Virus record (IMG/VR): IMGVR_UViG_3300027857_000012
Span: 62,001-126,000 of that record
DNA length: 64,000 bases
DNA from: a virus
Direction: 5' to 3' (one strand)
Shown here piece by piece: positions 50,661-58,460 of this stretch. The notes beneath the pieces are model-generated. The model was not told where the DNA came from, did no database searches, and saw only the letters and a program-made list of their open reading frames with translations. How positions within the stretch are numbered: position 1 is the first letter of the stretch; every line of letters begins with the position of its first letter. Made by a program: the position numbers and the translations under genes.

Positions 50661-51077
50661 ATGCTCGTGGAAACACGCCTTGCATTTCAACTATGGCGTA
50701 CGCAGACATGTCCAAGTACTCGATTAGAGAGCGAGCGCCCATGCTGTATGTGTGGTGAGTTTTTGCTTCCTCATTCATATGTGCATTTCGTATTTCCAGA
50801 AGCGCCAATACACGTGTTTCAGTGCATTCCAGAATATCGTTTTCTTTTTCAAAGTTTTAATACGACATTTCTCTTTTCGAATGCAATCATCAATGCACGT
50901 TTTGAAAAACACCTCGGGTCGATTAGTGCTCGAAACGCATTCGAAGCAACTGCATTAAGTACGATGCTTCAAGATTATTTTCGCACTGTTGTTCAATTTG
51001 AGTGGCATGAGTATTTTGTGTTTGAAAATGAACAGATCATTTACCATGATACACCCATTATCACGTTCTCGCTATAA
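50661..51077 (+). CDS. Zinc-knuckle paralogue 2
   Basis: A 138-residue relative: RPCCMCGEFLLPHSY, QCIPEYRFLF and ending TPIITFSL. AAAGGAAC before ATG. Differs from its neighbours at most positions, so duplication is old or under diversification. Confidence 0.65.
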   Translation: MLVETRLAFQLWRTQTCPSTRLESERPCCMCGEFLLPHSYVHFVFPEAPIHVFQCIPEYRFLFQSFNTTFLFSNAIINARFEKHLGSISARNAFEATALSTMLQDYFRTVVQFEWHEYFVFENEQIIYHDTPIITFSL

Positions 51078-51086
51078 GGAGTTCGT

Positions 51087-51515
51087 ATGAGTAGCATCGA
51101 AACGTATCTTGGATTTACAGCGTGGGGTAATAAAAAATACCCATATATACGACAGCAACATGTAAACACAGTGTGCTGTATGTGTGGAGATATGTTGTAT
51201 GCCAGTGATAATTCATATTGGATTGTAGGGTTTGATCAAAAACCACGTGCAATGCATGCAATTCAATGCATTCCTCGTTTTGATATTATTTTCATCATGC
51301 CTCTTGCCGAGTTTCGATTTTCAAATGCATGCCAAAATATCTATTGTGTGCAAGAATTAGGGCAATTTAGCATGCGAACCAAAGAACAGGCAATGCATGA
51401 ATGTTCGACGCTTCGTTTATTTTTCAAGAATCGACTCCAATGGCACGAATGTGTCGTACTTGAAGATGCACATATTCTTGTGCATGATATTGCTGTGATC
51501 ACATTTTCACTCTGA
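51087..51515 (+). CDS. Zinc-knuckle paralogue 3
   Basis: A 142-residue relative: TVCCMCGDMLYASD, QCIPRFDIIF and ending IAVITFSL. ATAAGGAG before ATG. It converges on the minus-strand gene at 51521 with only 5 bases between stops. Confidence 0.65.
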   Translation: MSSIETYLGFTAWGNKKYPYIRQQHVNTVCCMCGDMLYASDNSYWIVGFDQKPRAMHAIQCIPRFDIIFIMPLAEFRFSNACQNIYCVQELGQFSMRTKEQAMHECSTLRLFFKNRLQWHECVVLEDAHILVHDIAVITFSL

Positions 51516-51520
51516 TATTT

Positions 51521-51901
51521 TTAGCCTTCTTCTTTTGGGTCACGTACTGGGCCACATACATCAAAGAGAATTCTGAGTCGCTCGTTTTGTGGATATGCAG
51601 GCTGCTGTGGTCGCATCTTCCGTGTTCGTGCACACCACAAATCAAACCCAACGAACCGATCTTCTGGTCCAGTAGCAGCGACGACATCTGCAATGGCTTG
51701 TCGGAGGAGTGGTAATCCTTCTGGTGTGAGTGTTTCAGCGTCAGCCGTTGCCCACCAGAAGAGATCATTACAGTTTACGAAGAATGTCAACGGTGCAAAC
51801 TCACCATGACTCGCCCACGTAATGATGCCATAGCAATCCTGTTCTTCTATTTCAAGAAGAACATCTGTAATGAAATGAAAGAGTGGTTCTGAATAGTTCA
51901 T
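51521..51901 (-). CDS. Protein of unknown function (leaderless start)
   Basis: A 126-residue protein if started at the ATG ending at 51901 (MNYSEPLFHF). The frame extends 12 codons upstream to 51937, but the promoter -10 lies at 51908-51913, so transcription should begin at about 51901, on the A of this ATG. No recognised domain; SMI1/KNR4-like features (EEQDCYGIITWASHGEFAPLTFF, then FWWAT) hint at that superfamily. Confidence 0.6.
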   Translation of the reverse strand: MNYSEPLFHFITDVLLEIEEQDCYGIITWASHGEFAPLTFFVNCNDLFWWATADAETLTPEGLPLLRQAIADVVAATGPEDRFVGFDLWCARTRKMRPQQPAYPQNERLRILFDVCGPVRDPKEEG

Positions 51902-51907
51902 GGATAC

Positions 51908-51936
51908 ATTATAACATAGAAAATACTCAAAGAACA
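51908..51936 (-). promoter_or_regulatory. Minus-strand TGTTCT-17-TATAAT promoter
   Basis: Reading leftward: TGTTCT 51936-51931, 17 bases, TATAAT 51913-51908 with TGT. The start of transcription coincides with the ATG at 51901. Confidence 0.8.
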
Positions 51937-51974
51937 TTGATGCAAAATGTCAATGTTCTTTGAGTATTTTCTAT
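51916..51974. repeat. 25-bp perfect inverted repeat over a promoter
   Basis: Arms 51916-51940 and 51950-51974, perfectly complementary, 9-base loop TGCAAAATG. The left arm includes the -35 box and spacer of the 51908 promoter; the right arm ends 5 bases from the DinD-like stop codon. It could end the upstream mRNA, or act as an operator, or both. Confidence 0.75.
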
Positions 51975-51978
51975 TTAT

Positions 51979-52530
51979 TTAATGGCCGGAGAGATCCTTT
52001 AACTTTCCTTTTGTAAGAAGTTGAATAGCTCGATCAAATCCTCGTTGCTCTGCTTCATGAGTCATTTTTGTCATGTCATCATGAATTGCTCTTAATTCGT
52101 CAAGAATTTTTTGGATATCTGGATTTGAGATCTGCGCAACCAGTTGCTCTTGCAGAATTTCTGCTTCACGTGTCTTCACAGCGAAGTACGTTTGTGCAAG
52201 CGACACTGACAGTTTGAATGGATCACTATTCATTGCAACAAGGTAACATGCGTATCGAGTCAATTTGTAGTCGTTAATTTCTCGTGTCGCTGTTCCATTT
52301 CCTCCACCTGTTTGGCTTAATTTAACCTGACGGATAAAGTGCTCCTTTGGTACTGATCCGCTATTTTTGCATGCAAGTATTGCACGTTTCAAAACACTTT
52401 CAAATCTTTGCCAAGATGAGTATTCGAGTGCTTCTTGCATTTCGCGTGCTAACCAATAATCGTTATCTTGCTCGTCAACATGTTTCATTTGTTCGAATGG
52501 ATTTTCTTGTGTCGTAAGTTCTTGTGACAT
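51979..52530 (-). CDS. DinD-like (BRO-related) protein
   Basis: A 183-residue protein. YWLAREMQEALEYSSWQRFESVLKRAILACKNSG (given here only as landmarks YWLAREM and ALEYSSW) followed by ETKLT-type DYKLTRYACYLVAMNSD matches the DNA-damage-inducible protein D / BRO N-terminal family. DinD is a RecA-linked stress protein. AGGAGG lies 6 bases before the ATG. The mRNA leader from the 52738 promoter is about 170 bases and is crossed by an opposing transcript. Confidence 0.75.
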   Translation of the reverse strand: MSQELTTQENPFEQMKHVDEQDNDYWLAREMQEALEYSSWQRFESVLKRAILACKNSGSVPKEHFIRQVKLSQTGGGNGTATREINDYKLTRYACYLVAMNSDPFKLSVSLAQTYFAVKTREAEILQEQLVAQISNPDIQKILDELRAIHDDMTKMTHEAEQRGFDRAIQLLTKGKLKDLSGH

Positions 52531-52576
52531 GTTTTTCCTCCGTGTCTGTGAATACTTTGCAAAGTTTCAAAAAGGG

Positions 52577-52605
52577 TGTACTTTTGTGAGGAAATATATT
52601 ATAAT
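52577..52605 (+). promoter_or_regulatory. TGTACT-17-TATAAT promoter of a short RNA
   Basis: TGTACT 52577-52582, TATAAT 52600-52605. The terminator about 80 bases downstream means that it makes only a short RNA. Confidence 0.75.
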
Positions 52606-52611
52606 ACAATT

Positions 52612-52692
52612 GTACCTTTCTTTGATTGGTATTGGTGTATCCGCGAGCAACGCCTGTGAAACTTTGCAAGAGAAGAGCAGGCGTTTCTTTTT
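52612..52692 (+). ncRNA. Candidate antisense RNA, about 80 bases
   Basis: Starts about 7 bases after the 52577 promoter and ends at the terminator at 52692. It has no ORF with a start site and is fully complementary to the leader of the DinD-like mRNA, which begins near 52703 on the other strand. It could control translation of that gene. Confidence 0.5.
52649..52692 (+). terminator. Intrinsic terminator of the short RNA
   Basis: AACGCCTG (52649-52656) pairs with CAGGCGTT (52678-52685), followed by TCTTTTT. Confidence 0.75.
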
Positions 52693-52709
52693 CCTCACTT
52701 TCTGCTTCT

Positions 52710-52738
52710 ATTATATCATAAGATGCTCTAAAAGTACA
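52710..52738 (-). promoter_or_regulatory. Minus-strand TGTACT-17-TATAAT promoter
   Basis: Reading leftward: TGTACT 52738-52733, TATAAT 52715-52710 with TGA. It serves the DinD-like gene. Confidence 0.85.
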
Positions 52739-52779
52739 TCAAAAGTATCAACGAATTTTCATTATTATTTTGTTTTCAA

Positions 52780-52808
52780 TGTACATTATACACGTAATAT
52801 GATATAAT
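52780..52808 (+). promoter_or_regulatory. TGTACA-17-TATAAT promoter
   Basis: TGTACA 52780-52785, TATAAT 52803-52808 with TGA; drives the gene at 52850. Confidence 0.85.
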
Positions 52809-52849
52809 AGAACTAGAAAACAATACAAATAAGCACGAAAGGACATACA

Positions 52850-53875
52850 ATGACACCAGAAGAACTTGCCATTTTGAATCACCAACTCACACAAGAGGAA
52901 GAAGCTGCTCAAACAGACGAACAGAAAGCGATTCGACGAGCACTTCGTCAAAAGTGGATAGAAGAAGGGAAAGATGAGTGGACGAGATATGCCATGGATT
53001 CTAGCAAAGAAATTGTACCGCAACTCCTCGCATCGATTGCATCGATTGATGCTGTGCATCTTCCACAACCTCGGGTGAAGCTTGAAACAGATGATGGAAA
53101 CTGTCTGATTATCTGTGTAAGCGCGGAAATTCATGAAGATGTTGATACGACTATTGAAGAGACGCAATGGGGCGGCCACATGTATCACGTAACACCCATT
53201 CTCTTGCATGTCGAGCAAATCTACGGAAAAATGGATGGACAAATATATCAAGGGCCAAGAGATGTGTTTGTGTCATGTCAACAATGTGCTGGTTTTGTTC
53301 GTACACTTGATATATACCAAGCAGAGCTGCTGAGTGAAGAACCACCAAAGATTCCAGTCGCTGCCAATAAACGAGGACGATTAACAGAGCCTGATCGTAT
53401 TTGGCGATACAATTACTATATGCGTGTCTATGTTGGTCAAATTCCAAAACGAATTCCATGCGATGCAGATGCGAGCGCAGGGTCAACAGCTTGGGATCTT
53501 TGGCGCAAAGCAGAATCACCAACACCAGAACAGCAAGAAGCATTTGGAGTATGGTATCAAAATCGACATCGTCGTGACCGTGCTCGAATGGTTGATGGTA
53601 AATACTACGTTCTTCGATTCAATCGAGTGAGTGGTATGTTTGAACGTGAAGAGGTTGATAGTATCGATCATCAAGACGAACGAGTGCCATTCGATGAATT
53701 GCAAGACATCTTGTTTCAAACAACACTGCACTATCCACCATCTGATCGAGCACTCCCATCAGCAACGAAAATGGATGCAGATGCAGCAGAGCGATGGTTT
53801 CGTCGATGCCCACCGTTTATGACATTGTGGAAACAGCATTTGTTGAAAGAACAAATTATGACGATTGCATTCTAA
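52850..53875 (+). CDS. Protein of unknown function
   Basis: A 341-residue soluble protein. Helical N terminus rich in E/Q, then a beta-rich middle, then a basic region KRGRLTEPDRIWRYNYYMR and a helical end. Two cysteines in CQQC may bind metal. GAAAGGAC before ATG. No family recognised. Confidence 0.65.
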   Translation: MTPEELAILNHQLTQEEEAAQTDEQKAIRRALRQKWIEEGKDEWTRYAMDSSKEIVPQLLASIASIDAVHLPQPRVKLETDDGNCLIICVSAEIHEDVDTTIEETQWGGHMYHVTPILLHVEQIYGKMDGQIYQGPRDVFVSCQQCAGFVRTLDIYQAELLSEEPPKIPVAANKRGRLTEPDRIWRYNYYMRVYVGQIPKRIPCDADASAGSTAWDLWRKAESPTPEQQEAFGVWYQNRHRRDRARMVDGKYYVLRFNRVSGMFEREEVDSIDHQDERVPFDELQDILFQTTLHYPPSDRALPSATKMDADAAERWFRRCPPFMTLWKQHLLKEQIMTIAF

Positions 53876-53919
53876 ACACACGTAAATTACATTTACTTAT
53901 AAAAGAAAGGAAATGAAAA

Positions 53920-54408
53920 ATGTCTGATAATGAGAAAAAAGTATGGCGAATGAAGGCTGTCAACCGTAAGAGTGTTTCACGGTGTTCTCATACATTTTAC
54001 GGAACGAGAGAAGAAGCGCTCCTAAGGCAAGGTGAGATGCTTCGTCTATGTAATAGTACCATCTTTGATGGGTGGCAGATGGGTGACCGTATTGGCAGTA
54101 ACAAAGAGGCACTCGATTGTGCCGATGATTTCTTTCCGGTTGGCCATGATGGATGGATTGAATGGGCAAATTCATATAGTTACTACGGCGAGAACATGGA
54201 TTTACTGAAATCTGAGCAATGGGATGGTTTTGTCATTTACCGTCGAGAAGGCAATGAGCATGTGATTGTTAAAAACGCTATCCATCCAGAGCCATTCCCG
54301 GTTGGGATGGAATTATTGAGAACTACAAGTGATCTTGTGTTCGCGCAGTTTCTCTACGCAAACGAGGACTTCTGCCGTGGAAGAGGCTTCTCGCCTGCGT
54401 GTTGGTAA
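53920..54408 (+). CDS. Protein of unknown function
   Basis: A 162-residue protein. GAAAGGAAAT lies before its ATG. Aromatic-rich middle (GWIEWANSYSYYGEN). Not recognised. Base use is less CGA-biased than its neighbours. Confidence 0.6.
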   Translation: MSDNEKKVWRMKAVNRKSVSRCSHTFYGTREEALLRQGEMLRLCNSTIFDGWQMGDRIGSNKEALDCADDFFPVGHDGWIEWANSYSYYGENMDLLKSEQWDGFVIYRREGNEHVIVKNAIHPEPFPVGMELLRTTSDLVFAQFLYANEDFCRGRGFSPACW

Positions 54409-54453
54409 CGTTTGATTCAAAAATAACATTCTTTTGAAAAGAGCAGAAAGGAA

Positions 54454-54771
54454 ATGACCATGTATTACGAAGTGCACGGATACGAAATTCTTCCGCATGA
54501 AGGAGAAATTTCGTATCCGGCAATAGGTGATGTTTTGAATGGTGGAAGCACGATACTAAAGGCTATCGCGAATTTCACAAATTATCCCATTCTTGTGAAG
54601 AGTGGGTATGATACAGTCGCAAATGGAAGGGCAGAGGATATTGTTTGCCCTCCTAAAGCGAACATTCGTTTACATACGAGCGGCGGCCCTAGAGACTTTG
54701 CTGGGTGGGTTGTAGAGCCTCTTCAAGAGATTGCAGACGCGTTTATGACCGAGGTGAATTTTAGAGGATAG
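54454..54771 (+). CDS. Small protein of unknown function
   Basis: A 105-residue beta-rich protein; GAAAGGAA just before its ATG. Not recognised. Confidence 0.6.
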   Translation: MTMYYEVHGYEILPHEGEISYPAIGDVLNGGSTILKAIANFTNYPILVKSGYDTVANGRAEDIVCPPKANIRLHTSGGPRDFAGWVVEPLQEIADAFMTEVNFRG

Positions 54772-54823
54772 AATATAGTATATTGGAAATTGTTTGTTTT
54801 ATCGATTAGTCTCAACGAATATG

Positions 54824-54862
54824 CAAACTACGTCAAATTGAATGTACATTTGACGTAGTTTG
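54824..54862. repeat. 15-bp perfect inverted repeat over a promoter
   Basis: CAAACTACGTCAAAT (54824-54838) and its complement (54848-54862), 9-base loop holding most of the -35 box. The right arm fills the promoter spacer. No U-run follows, so an operator is more likely than a terminator. Confidence 0.75.
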
Positions 54863-54871
54863 TGTTATAAT
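54843..54871 (+). promoter_or_regulatory. TGTACA-17-TATAAT promoter
   Basis: TGTACA 54843-54848, TATAAT 54866-54871 with TGT. Confidence 0.88.
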
Positions 54872-54912
54872 AATAATAGAAAAGTAAAATAAAGCGCGTG
54901 AAAGAAAATACA

Positions 54913-55275
54913 ATGCATTCGAAAAAGAAGCACACTCAACGACGGCAATTTCGTCTCACAATGCAATTAACGTCAACGCAACTGCGCGTTATGCAGGATG
55001 ATGAAACAATCTTTCGACTCAGCAAAGATGTTCTTATATTCATTCGACATTATGTGCCTGGCGAATTACCTGACTCGAACAGAACCATCTTCACACCAGA
55101 ACGAATTGAGCGAGAGCAACTGAAATGGGTGCAAGTTGAGCGAGAAGCACGTCAAATAAAAAAGACACTGTTGACGCAAGCACAATTCGATGCGATTCGA
55201 GGCAATGAAGAAATGCCCGAGCAGCAAGAAGGGCATGTGACAATCTTCGTTGTGAAAGCAGCCAACGGAGCATAG
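54913..55275 (+). CDS. Small basic protein of unknown function
   Basis: A 120-residue protein beginning MHSKKKHTQRRQF; GTG 54898 is an alternative start. First gene after the palindromic promoter at 54843, so possibly autoregulatory. The binding site is weak. Confidence 0.55.
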   Translation: MHSKKKHTQRRQFRLTMQLTSTQLRVMQDDETIFRLSKDVLIFIRHYVPGELPDSNRTIFTPERIEREQLKWVQVEREARQIKKTLLTQAQFDAIRGNEEMPEQQEGHVTIFVVKAANGA

Positions 55276-55276
55276 C

Positions 55277-55470
55277 ATGGATGCGGAAATTCAAGGAACG
55301 TTTGTGACACCAGAAGATAAGATGCCCAACGAGAATATAATCGATTGCTCAAAGAGGATCCAAAAGCACTCGCATTGCTCTTTCGTACATATGCAGAGCA
55401 AGAAACAAAAGCATATGAGCTATTCACTCGGATTCAACAATCTGGTGGATATCCGAGAATTACGTCATGA
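55277..55470 (+). pseudogene. Small gene with an apparent frameshift
   Basis: ATG 55277 opens MDAEIQGTFVTPEDKMPNE, then the reading makes sense only in another phase: YNRLLKEDPKALALLF continuing to RIQQSGGYPRITS and a TGA that overlaps the next ATG (ATGA). A shift of one base near 55340 would join them into about 64 residues. It may be a mutation, a sequencing error or programmed frameshifting; no strong slippery site is visible. Confidence 0.45.
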
Positions 55471-56222
55471 AAGAAAAGATTTGCTTTACTGTTGCACAAG
55501 CTGCAATGTATGCACATGTGCATACATCAATTATTCGAGAATGGCTTTCGAAACAACTTCTAACACTTGTTCGAACAGATCCAAAGACATACGAAAAATT
55601 TATTGACCCAGATGAACTTGATGCACTGCTTCGTTTTCGTGAAACATTTCAATCAAAGCAGTGGGTTCGAGAGTGGAGAAATGCTCAGTCACTCGGTCTA
55701 TCGTTTGATCACCCAATTCCAACCTGGACACATACGACGATTCAAACTCTCGTGTTTCATTATTATGCATTTGTTGAGCATCCAGAAACATGTGTTCGTG
55801 CAGTCTGCTTCAATACACCATTTCGTGTTATTTCTGGCGAATATGTTGCAAAAAGTCCACCAGACGGTGGATGGCTTCTCCGATGGCATGACCCCAAAAT
55901 ACATCTTCGACAGGTGTCAAAAGATCGATTTGAAGTGTTACTGCAACCATTTCATATAATACCAACTGATGCAGCACAAACGCTTCGAACATTCGTTGAA
56001 GTATCCCTTAAACATGCAGGATTGTTGCTTTCAACACAACAGCCAACAACACTTGTTCGGCCTCTTGTATATACAGTTGATGGCGAGACAGGTATTGCAT
56101 TGCTTTGGAAGCATTATATTCAAATTCGACGACACGCGACATCGAAGAAATGGGAAACATTTGATGGATGTCGCGTGTGGAAAATGGATGAACTACGAGA
56201 TATCTCTATTCCTCAATCATGA
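55467..56222 (+). CDS. MerR/excisionase-type HTH protein with large C-terminal domain
   Basis: A 251-residue protein. The N terminus (FTVAQAAMYAHVHTSIIREWL, then FIDPDELDALLRF) is a winged helix-turn-helix of the MerR/excisionase type. The remaining 180 residues, beta-rich, are not recognised. It is coupled by ATGA to the frameshifted gene and overlaps the convergent secreted-protein gene by 10 bases. It may regulate local promoters. Confidence 0.6.
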   Translation: MKEKICFTVAQAAMYAHVHTSIIREWLSKQLLTLVRTDPKTYEKFIDPDELDALLRFRETFQSKQWVREWRNAQSLGLSFDHPIPTWTHTTIQTLVFHYYAFVEHPETCVRAVCFNTPFRVISGEYVAKSPPDGGWLLRWHDPKIHLRQVSKDRFEVLLQPFHIIPTDAAQTLRTFVEVSLKHAGLLLSTQQPTTLVRPLVYTVDGETGIALLWKHYIQIRRHATSKKWETFDGCRVWKMDELRDISIPQS

Positions 56223-56902
56223 TCATTATTACAATGACTACTAGGACTCCCAGTAAGATGATCATCGGTATCGGTATCTCCGTCGCAACTACCATTACCT
56301 AATTGAAAGTTATGAAACACAGCAGGATCAGTTTGCGTTCCTGCAGCACTACCGCTTGATGGATAGAAACTGAACTTACCATCAGGGTACGGATTGGTGG
56401 TGACCGCACTTATCTTTCCAGCACTATTGATCGTCACTGTCGCAAATGCACCTTTTATTAGATCAAATGCACCAGGACATGCACTTCCTCCATTGCATGG
56501 GACAAATCCAGTAAAACTCAGGACGCCAGGAGGATTCTCATACATACGATCACTTGTATCAAATGTTGGATTCTCTTTGATCGTGTAGATGACACTTCCT
56601 GATACTGGTGGTGTAATGATCCACGAAACACACCCTGTTGGGACAGCTGCACAATTACCATGCTGAAGTGGACACGACCCAGAACCAACTTTAACCCGAG
56701 TTACTCCATGACTTGGTCCTCCAGGTGTTGTTGATCCATCAGGAGACATGAGAACAAAGTTTGCGCCAGGAAGCGCTTGACGACATGAATCCATAGCCTG
56801 AAGATACAGTATTACTGGGTTTGCTGCGTGGACAAATCCTCCAAATGACAAAAACAGTGGTATGATGCAGAGAAGCAAAAGCATGTGCGTATATTGTCGC
56901 AT
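56213..56902 (-). CDS. Secreted protein, possibly prealbumin/SpaA-like
   Basis: A 229-residue protein with a signal peptide (about 1-26, MLLLLCIIPLFLSFGG core, cleavage after VHA). The mature part begins like a SpaA/prealbumin-type beta-sandwich (CRQALPGANFVLMSPDG) with cysteines that could form disulphides, and has no sorting motif. Last gene of a three-gene minus operon. Confidence 0.6.
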   Translation of the reverse strand: MRQYTHMLLLLCIIPLFLSFGGFVHAANPVILYLQAMDSCRQALPGANFVLMSPDGSTTPGGPSHGVTRVKVGSGSCPLQHGNCAAVPTGCVSWIITPPVSGSVIYTIKENPTFDTSDRMYENPPGVLSFTGFVPCNGGSACPGAFDLIKGAFATVTINSAGKISAVTTNPYPDGKFSFYPSSGSAAGTQTDPAVFHNFQLGNGSCDGDTDTDDHLTGSPSSHCNNDHD

Positions 56903-56916
56903 TTTCTATTTTCCTT

Positions 56917-57309
56917 TTATGCCCACCAAATCGTATCTGGTGATTCAAAGAGGTCGTACCATGATGCACGACCACCATCAAGAAGAACGAGGTACTCAGA
57001 TTGTTGGAGCCAATCACCTCGTTCAAGAAGAAGGTGTTTGATCCATGCATATTCAGCAAGCGCGTCTTCATAATGGATGAATTCGGTTTGTCGATGTGTT
57101 AAGTGTTCTTCTTGTCGCTCTTCTGGCGGATGTTTTCCATATCGTGCGCGAAGAAGTGCAAGTCGCTCTGTGCGTTCACGTGACAGATATCGTCTTGGTC
57201 GTGTTTCATTGCCATGCCACAAAACGATCCATGTCTTGATTGTTCCATCACGTGCAACGACATGTGTTCGACTGCAGAGTGGGCATGGTCGAAGTTCAAG
57301 GCAAGTCAT
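56917..57309 (-). CDS. Cytoplasmic protein with CxxC
   Basis: A 130-residue protein with CPLCSRTH near the N terminus (zinc finger half) and a helical, arginine-rich body. It lies between two secreted-protein genes, overlapping one by 4 bases. Not recognised. Confidence 0.6.
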   Translation of the reverse strand: MTCLELRPCPLCSRTHVVARDGTIKTWIVLWHGNETRPRRYLSRERTERLALLRARYGKHPPEERQEEHLTHRQTEFIHYEDALAEYAWIKHLLLERGDWLQQSEYLVLLDGGRASWYDLFESPDTIWWA

Positions 57310-57740
57310 CGACAGAATCCTCCTGGTTTCACTGTTGGTGATATGAGAATATTGGGTGCTGTGACAAGGACACCTCCAAGACCAGGTTGTGTATGATCAA
57401 GAGGCAGAGCACCTTGCCATGTAAACAGAAAATTGGTTTGTACTTGCCCAGGGAGAATGGTGAGTTGCACTGGTGTCTGTGATCGCCCGTTGTTTTCAGT
57501 GTATGAGAATTGGAGAAGACCACCAGTACCAGGTGTGAGATGAAAAATGGCGTTCCATGTGATTTGAATAAACGATCCACATTTCCATGTTGAAAGTGTC
57601 GATGGTGAGACCGTCATTGTGATACTATTGACATGGAATCCAGTTTTCGGTGTTGCAGATGATGCCGACGCAATAGATGTCAAAAAGATCAATGACAATA
57701 GAAGTGTGAGGACGAGAATAAGGGCAAGAGGTCGAAACAT
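57306..57740 (-). CDS. Secreted protein of unknown function
   Basis: A 144-residue protein with a clear signal peptide (LALILVLTLLLSLIFLTS, cleavage after ASA). The mature part is a beta-rich domain. GAAAGAAGAAC lies upstream. First gene of the secreted operon. Confidence 0.65.
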   Translation of the reverse strand: MFRPLALILVLTLLLSLIFLTSIASASSATPKTGFHVNSITMTVSPSTLSTWKCGSFIQITWNAIFHLTPGTGGLLQFSYTENNGRSQTPVQLTILPGQVQTNFLFTWQGALPLDHTQPGLGGVLVTAPNILISPTVKPGGFCR

Positions 57741-57775
57741 GTTGTTCTTCTTTCTGTGTTAGTCATTTCAAGAGT

Positions 57776-57781
57776 ATTATA
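57776..57781 (-). promoter_or_regulatory. Probable -10 of the secreted operon
   Basis: Reading leftward, TATAAT 57781-57776 with TGT before it (extended -10). The -35 position reads CATCCA, so it departs from the family. Confidence 0.5.
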
Positions 57782-57852
57782 ACACAGAAAGGCACATGTG
57801 GATGTCTCTTCAGTGTTCTTCTTGCACATCATCAATGCCTACTGGGATGTGC

Positions 57853-57882
57853 AAGAAAAGAAGATGATAGATTTATCATCTT
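57853..57882 (-). terminator. Weak intrinsic terminator
   Basis: On the minus strand, AAGATGATA pairs with TATCATCTT around AATC, followed by CTTTTCTT, right after the response-regulator stop. Confidence 0.55.
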
Positions 57883-58286
57883 TAACAAAAAAGCTCCGTA
57901 TTGATCTCTGAAAGCATTCGATGTTCGATATACGTTTGGATGGTTGATATAAAATCATCCATATCAAATGGTTTTCGAATAAACCCATCGGCACCACATG
58001 CTTCAATTTCAAGTGGGTCGACATTGTACACTGAAAATAACAAAATGGCAATTTCACATATTCGAGGATCGTGGCGAATATCTGCGCAAAACTTTCGACC
58101 ATCGCCTTGTCCTAAAAGAATATCGAGCAAGATAAGATCTGGCGCATGAACTACAATGCAGTCAATGGATGGTAGTTCAGTGTACGTGACGACTCGATAA
58201 TTGCATTCATCCTCAAGAATATCACGAGTAACACTGCAAATGATTTCTTGATCATCAATAACAAGCACCGTCTTCTGTTCGTGCAT
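57882..58286 (-). CDS. Response regulator receiver-domain protein
   Basis: A 134-residue single receiver domain. VLVIDDQE holds the acidic pair, LILLDILLGQGDG the phosphorylated Asp (about residue 57), ILLFSVYN the Ser/Thr switch and GFIRKPF the conserved Lys. No output domain and no adjacent histidine kinase, so it may act as a phosphate sink on host kinases. GGAGTTG before ATG 58286 sets the start. Confidence 0.88.
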   Translation of the reverse strand: MHEQKTVLVIDDQEIICSVTRDILEDECNYRVVTYTELPSIDCIVVHAPDLILLDILLGQGDGRKFCADIRHDPRICEIAILLFSVYNVDPLEIEACGADGFIRKPFDMDDFISTIQTYIEHRMLSEINTELFC

Positions 58287-58363
58287 ACGACAACTCCTTA
58301 CAGCAAAGTGTGTGTATGTGAAAAAAATGGGGAGATGAAAATACATATTGCATTCTCAGCAAT

Positions 58364-58392
58364 ATTATACAACAAAAGTGGGGAAAAGAACA
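58364..58392 (-). promoter_or_regulatory. Minus-strand TGTTCT-17-TATAAT promoter
   Basis: Reading leftward: TGTTCT 58392-58387, TATAAT 58369-58364 with TG immediately before. About 70 bases before the response regulator. Confidence 0.8.
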
Positions 58393-58460
58393 TAGGAAAG
58401 CATGGAGGTATGCCTTGAGACAGGATGAGTGGCATTTCATCGAATCCCAAGACATGTTTT

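Larger units (their letters stand above)
52531..52849. other. Regulatory region with facing promoters
   Basis: No gene. It contains the DinD leader, a minus promoter (52710-52738), two plus promoters (52577 and 52780), a terminator (52649-52692) and an inverted repeat TTGCAAAGTTTC / GAAACTTTGCAA at 52557-52568 and 52658-52669 that can pair within the leader. Confidence 0.6.

Noticed and set aside
57812-57856. Terminator from the 12-bp stem TTCTTGCACATC/GATGTGCAAGAA
   Set aside because: No T-run follows on either strand; the weaker hairpin at 57853-57882 is better placed.
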